Positions 4,918-6,486 of a DNA stretch of 6,486 nt are shown here, in pieces. The stretch spans positions 1 to 6,486 of the forward strand of contig JAZTWO010000073.1 in NCBI GenBank assembly GCA_045635885.1, read 5' to 3'. Below the pieces are notes generated by a model. The model saw only the letters and a program-made list of their open reading frames with translations. It was not told the origin of the DNA and made no database searches. Within the stretch, counting starts at the first letter, position 1. Every line of letters starts with the position of its first letter. Source of the stretch: RGIG4608 sp045635885. GTDB lineage: Bacteria; Bacillota; Clostridia; Oscillospirales; CAG-272. The translations under genes and the position numbers were made by a program.

Positions 4918-5631
4918 ATGTCAAACATTAACAATGAAAAATTACAATCCGTACTCGACAAAGTAAAACCTTTGCTTGAAAAGGTTAAGCCATTGATTCA
5001 AAAATTAAAGCCAGTTGGAATTAAAATCAAAGAGCTTGCTATCAAAGCCAAGGATTTCGCTGTAAATCTTTGGAATACCAAAAGACCCGTTGCAATCGGT
5101 GCTATTGCTGCAATTGTGCTCACCACGGTTCTTATAGCCGTATTGGCAGGTGGCTCCGGATCCGGAAAAGGCAATAAGGGCGACGACAACTATCCCGACA
5201 CCCCCAAAGACGTTGGTGTGGCATTTATGGAAGCTTGCGTTAAGCAAGATGGAGCTACTGCTTGCTCATATATGCCCGATTTTATCTTCAGAGGTAAAAA
5301 GGATCAATTTGTTACTCAATATGCCGAGTCTCTTAACTACTTAATTAAGACATATTATACAAACTTTGGCATGGAGCTTGATTGCGAGCATAGACAAACT
5401 TATATTAATCTTGATAGCACAGAAAAATCTGAGATTTTGCAAAAATTAAAGAAAATTTCAGGATTTGACGAAAAGAAGGTTGAGGATTACAGTCTTGTAA
5501 CTATGTACCTCTTAAAGAGTTCAAATGGTGGCGCGCCCATTGAAGAATATCAAGAAATTACTTTGATTAAATATGATGGAAAATGGGTAGTTGTTGATTA
5601 TTCATGGCCCGAAATTAATTTACATAAATAA
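4918..5631 (+). CDS. Membrane-anchored protein: lysine-rich heptads, one TM helix, NTF2-like/DUF4878-type outer domain
   Basis: A 237-aa protein from the ATG at 4918; an upstream ATG at 4864 would add 18 residues but overlaps the promoter. Residues 14-48 are five tandem heptads of pattern x-K-hydrophobic-K-P/E/D-x-x (DKVKPLL, EKVKPLI, QKLKPVG, IKIKELA, IKAKDFA), strongly basic and amphipathic. One membrane helix follows at about 58-77 (VAIGAIAAIVLTTVLIAVLA), then a Gly/Ser/Lys linker. By the positive-inside rule the heptads face the cytoplasm. Residues about 95-232 are outside and look NTF2-like: a first helix TPKDVGVAFMEACVKQD, and a final strand pair EYQEITLIKYDGKWVVVDYSW, typical of DUF4878/lumazine-binding-like domains. 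Function unknown; such domains are often small ligand or protein binders. It is transcribed alone from a promoter with an AT-repeat spacer and ends at a strong hairpin. Confidence 0.82.
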   Translation: MSNINNEKLQSVLDKVKPLLEKVKPLIQKLKPVGIKIKELAIKAKDFAVNLWNTKRPVAIGAIAAIVLTTVLIAVLAGGSGSGKGNKGDDNYPDTPKDVGVAFMEACVKQDGATACSYMPDFIFRGKKDQFVTQYAESLNYLIKTYYTNFGMELDCEHRQTYINLDSTEKSEILQKLKKISGFDEKKVEDYSLVTMYLLKSSNGGAPIEEYQEITLIKYDGKWVVVDYSWPEINLHK

Positions 5632-5636
5632 ATATG

Positions 5637-5671
5637 CAAAACAGAGAACGGAAAATCCGTTCTCTGTTTTG
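5637..5671. terminator. Bidirectional terminator between the heptad/NTF2-like and DUF4830-like genes
   Basis: A perfect 16-bp stem (5637-5652 with 5656-5671) closes a 3-nt AAA loop. Its inner part is AGAGAACGGA/TCCGTTCTCT and its outer part is AAAAC/GTTTT, so each strand ends in a T-run. It sits 5 bp after the plus-strand stop and 3 bp beyond the minus-strand stop, and should end both convergent transcripts. Confidence 0.92.
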
Positions 5672-5674
5672 TTA

Positions 5675-6160
5675 TCATTGTTGTTCAAATCCGTGTATAA
5701 ATCCGTTGACGTCGGCAGAACACACGTCGCCACCAATAACCGTATTGCGATAAACGAGAATGTTAACGTAAACCTCGCCCTCGTAATCAGGATAGTTTGT
5801 CACGGTATAAGTATATCGCATAACGTTTTTCTTCTTAAAAGATGCCAAATCAAGTCCCTGCTTGCGTTGAATCTCGTTATAAGCGGCAAAAACCTTGTCA
5901 AATTCCTTTGGGATTGTCACCTGCTGCTCATTAATCGGTTGCGCCTCGACCTCCCAACCGAATTGCTTTAAAAAGTTGACTCTGTCCTCATTATTTTTTA
6001 TTTTTTCGTAATTGTAGGTCGCATCAACTCCAACCTGTACAACACCTTCGTTGCTAACATAGGTCGGCACAAATGCGATTAGCGCAATAAGTGCAGTTAA
6101 AGCCAAACATATCACCGCAAAAAATTTAATTGTGTTTGCATGCATTGAATAAATAAACAT
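5675..6160 (-). CDS. DUF4830-like membrane-anchored protein
   Basis: A 161-aa protein. An N-terminal hydrophobic segment (about 12-32, KFFAVICLALTALIALIAFVP) is either a signal anchor or an uncleaved signal; I see no lipobox cysteine at a suitable site. The rest should be extracytoplasmic. Residues about 58-158 match the pattern I know for DUF4830 of Clostridia: DRVNFLKQFGWEVE (59-72), VTIPKEFDKVFAAYNEIQRKQGLDL (81-105), VMRYTYTVTNYP (113-124) and VNILVYRNTVIGGDVCSAD (132-150), with GFIHG near the end. The family has no established function to my knowledge. The ATG at 6160 has AAGGAGG (6170-6176) 9 nt upstream; a later ATG (residue 6) is too far from it. The upstream leader is copy B of the dispersed repeat, the same kind of leader as cinA. 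It is transcribed alone and shares a terminator with the convergent gene. Confidence 0.85.
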   Translation of the reverse strand: MFIYSMHANTIKFFAVICLALTALIALIAFVPTYVSNEGVVQVGVDATYNYEKIKNNEDRVNFLKQFGWEVEAQPINEQQVTIPKEFDKVFAAYNEIQRKQGLDLASFKKKNVMRYTYTVTNYPDYEGEVYVNILVYRNTVIGGDVCSADVNGFIHGFEQQ

Positions 6161-6179
6161 ATGTTAATTCCTCCTTAAA

Positions 6180-6281
6180 CAAATTGGGATTTATCGAGTA
6201 GTTAGTTGAGTAAAGATTTTCGCTTTTTTGAAAAAAGCTCGCAAAAAACTTTTAATCGTGTGAGTTAAATTAATCTGCGCA
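6180..6281 (-). repeat. Dispersed repeat (~102 bp), copy B, ending just before the DUF4830-like gene RBS
   Basis: This is the inverted partner of 161-262. Read on the minus strand it begins TGCGCA (6281 to 6276), has the identical 16-mer ACGATTAAAAGTTTTT (6259 to 6244), the hairpin GCTTTTTT/AAAAAAGC (6222-6238) and the 35-bp tail (6214 to 6180). It stops 3 bp before the Shine-Dalgarno sequence of the DUF4830-like gene. The hairpin stem bases differ from copy A while the hairpin is kept. Confidence 0.7.
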
Positions 6282-6285
6282 AATC

Positions 6286-6313
6286 GTATTGTTTGATTGA
6301 AATCAAACAATAC
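6286..6313. repeat. 28-nt perfect palindrome (13-bp arms, 2-nt centre)
   Basis: GTATTGTTTGATT (6286-6298) is exactly complementary to AATCAAACAATAC (6301-6313) around GA. Same architecture as 97-124 with several changed bases, all compensated on the other arm. It lies 4 bp from repeat copy B; the left-hand one lies 36 bp from copy A. It is not followed by a T-tract on either strand. Confidence 0.75.
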
Positions 6314-6363
6314 ATAACGATTTTCTCATACATTCGAAAATCTGTGATTTGCTACTGGGTATG

Positions 6364-6382
6364 TAGCCATTTTGCTATCAAA
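6364..6382 (+). repeat. 19-bp direct repeat, copy 2 (of 2)
   Basis: Identical to 50-68. Here the unit is enclosed by TAGCC (6364-6368) and GGCTA (6384-6388), so the copy sits in a short inverted frame. Confidence 0.75.
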
Positions 6383-6410
6383 CGGCTATAGTTTAGCAAA
6401 GTAAATTTTA

Positions 6411-6438
6411 GAAAATCACTATGTAAATAGTGGTTTTC
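6411..6438. repeat. Imperfect 12-bp hairpin, 28 nt long
   Basis: GAAAATCACTAT (6411-6422) pairs with ATAGTGGTTTTC (6427-6438) around GTAA, with one mismatch that would be a G-U pair in one RNA strand. Its total length equals that of the two 28-nt palindromes. No T-tract follows. Confidence 0.5.
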
Positions 6439-6486
6439 GTAGTTTGGGCAAGAAAATCGTCGGTGGGAGTTCACTCACACAAGGCG

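Larger units (their letters stand above)
6178..6486. other. Non-coding repeat-rich region at the right end
   Basis: No gene is visible in this 309-bp stretch. It holds repeat copy B (6180-6281), a 28-nt palindrome (6286-6313), a 7-bp inverted pair GATTTTC/GAAAATC (6319-6325, 6336-6342), the second 19-bp direct repeat (6364-6382) inside TAGCC/GGCTA, a TTTGCTA/TAGCAAA pair (6371-6377, 6394-6400) and a 12-bp imperfect hairpin (6411-6438). The density of hairpins suggests an intergenic repeat family rather than unique sequence. The last bases may lead into a further repeat unit beyond the window. Confidence 0.65.

Noticed and set aside
6180..6214. TTTACT..GATAAAT in both repeat tails as a firm promoter for cinA and the DUF4830-like gene
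   Set aside because: The spacing of about 13-15 bp and weak hexamers do not support a main-sigma promoter, so it is recorded only as part of the repeat.
1..6486. CRISPR array, transposase, tRNA or rRNA
   Set aside because: No regularly spaced repeats of 24-40 bp, no transposase or integrase motifs, and no tRNA- or rRNA-like sequence were seen.

Overview
The window looks like chromosomal DNA from a low-GC Gram-positive bacterium, most likely an uncultured gut Clostridia lineage. Supporting signs are near-consensus AAGGAGG-type ribosome binding sites before most genes, TTGACA-type promoters, hairpin terminators, a lipoprotein signal, a DUF4830-like protein and many A/T-ending codons. There is no phage, plasmid, transposase, CRISPR, tRNA or rRNA signal. 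The taxonomic reading is inferred from style and gene content only.

Layout. 1-284 is a non-coding, repeat-rich leader. 285-1538 (+) is cinA. It converges on a two-gene minus-strand operon, an XRE-type regulator (2307 to 1807) followed by a small basic protein (1804 to 1571), and the two units share a hairpin terminator. Upstream on the minus strand is an L-threonine aldolase-like PLP enzyme (3474 to 2449) with a very good promoter. Further upstream are a lipoprotein of unknown function (4672 to 3659) and a 33-codon ORF overlapping its end (3669 to 3568), closed by a hairpin. The divergent intergenic region 4673-4917 carries the lipoprotein promoter, with a palindrome in its spacer, and a plus-strand promoter whose spacer is an (AT)8 dinucleotide tract. 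That promoter serves a membrane-anchored protein with a lysine-rich heptad N-terminus and an NTF2-like outer domain (4918-5631, +). This gene converges on a DUF4830-like membrane-anchored protein (6160 to 5675, -) across a 16-bp-stem terminator. 6178-6486 is again non-coding and repeat-rich.

How the genes fit together. I see no single pathway. cinA and the aldolase are housekeeping metabolic genes. The XRE gene and its small partner form a self-contained regulatory unit, and both proteins appear to end in the same short module. Three of the remaining products (lipoprotein, heptad/NTF2-like protein, DUF4830-like protein) are predicted to be anchored at the membrane with their main domains outside.

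The most unusual structure is in the DNA between genes. A diverged repeat of about 102 bp lies in inverted orientation at the two ends, 161-262 and 6180-6281. Each copy stops just before the ribosome binding site of the gene it faces, cinA or the DUF4830-like gene, and each is associated with a 28-nt hairpin of the same geometry but different sequence. The second point is the (AT)8 tract between promoter elements, an arrangement that gives phase variation in other bacteria. No complete new system is claimed.
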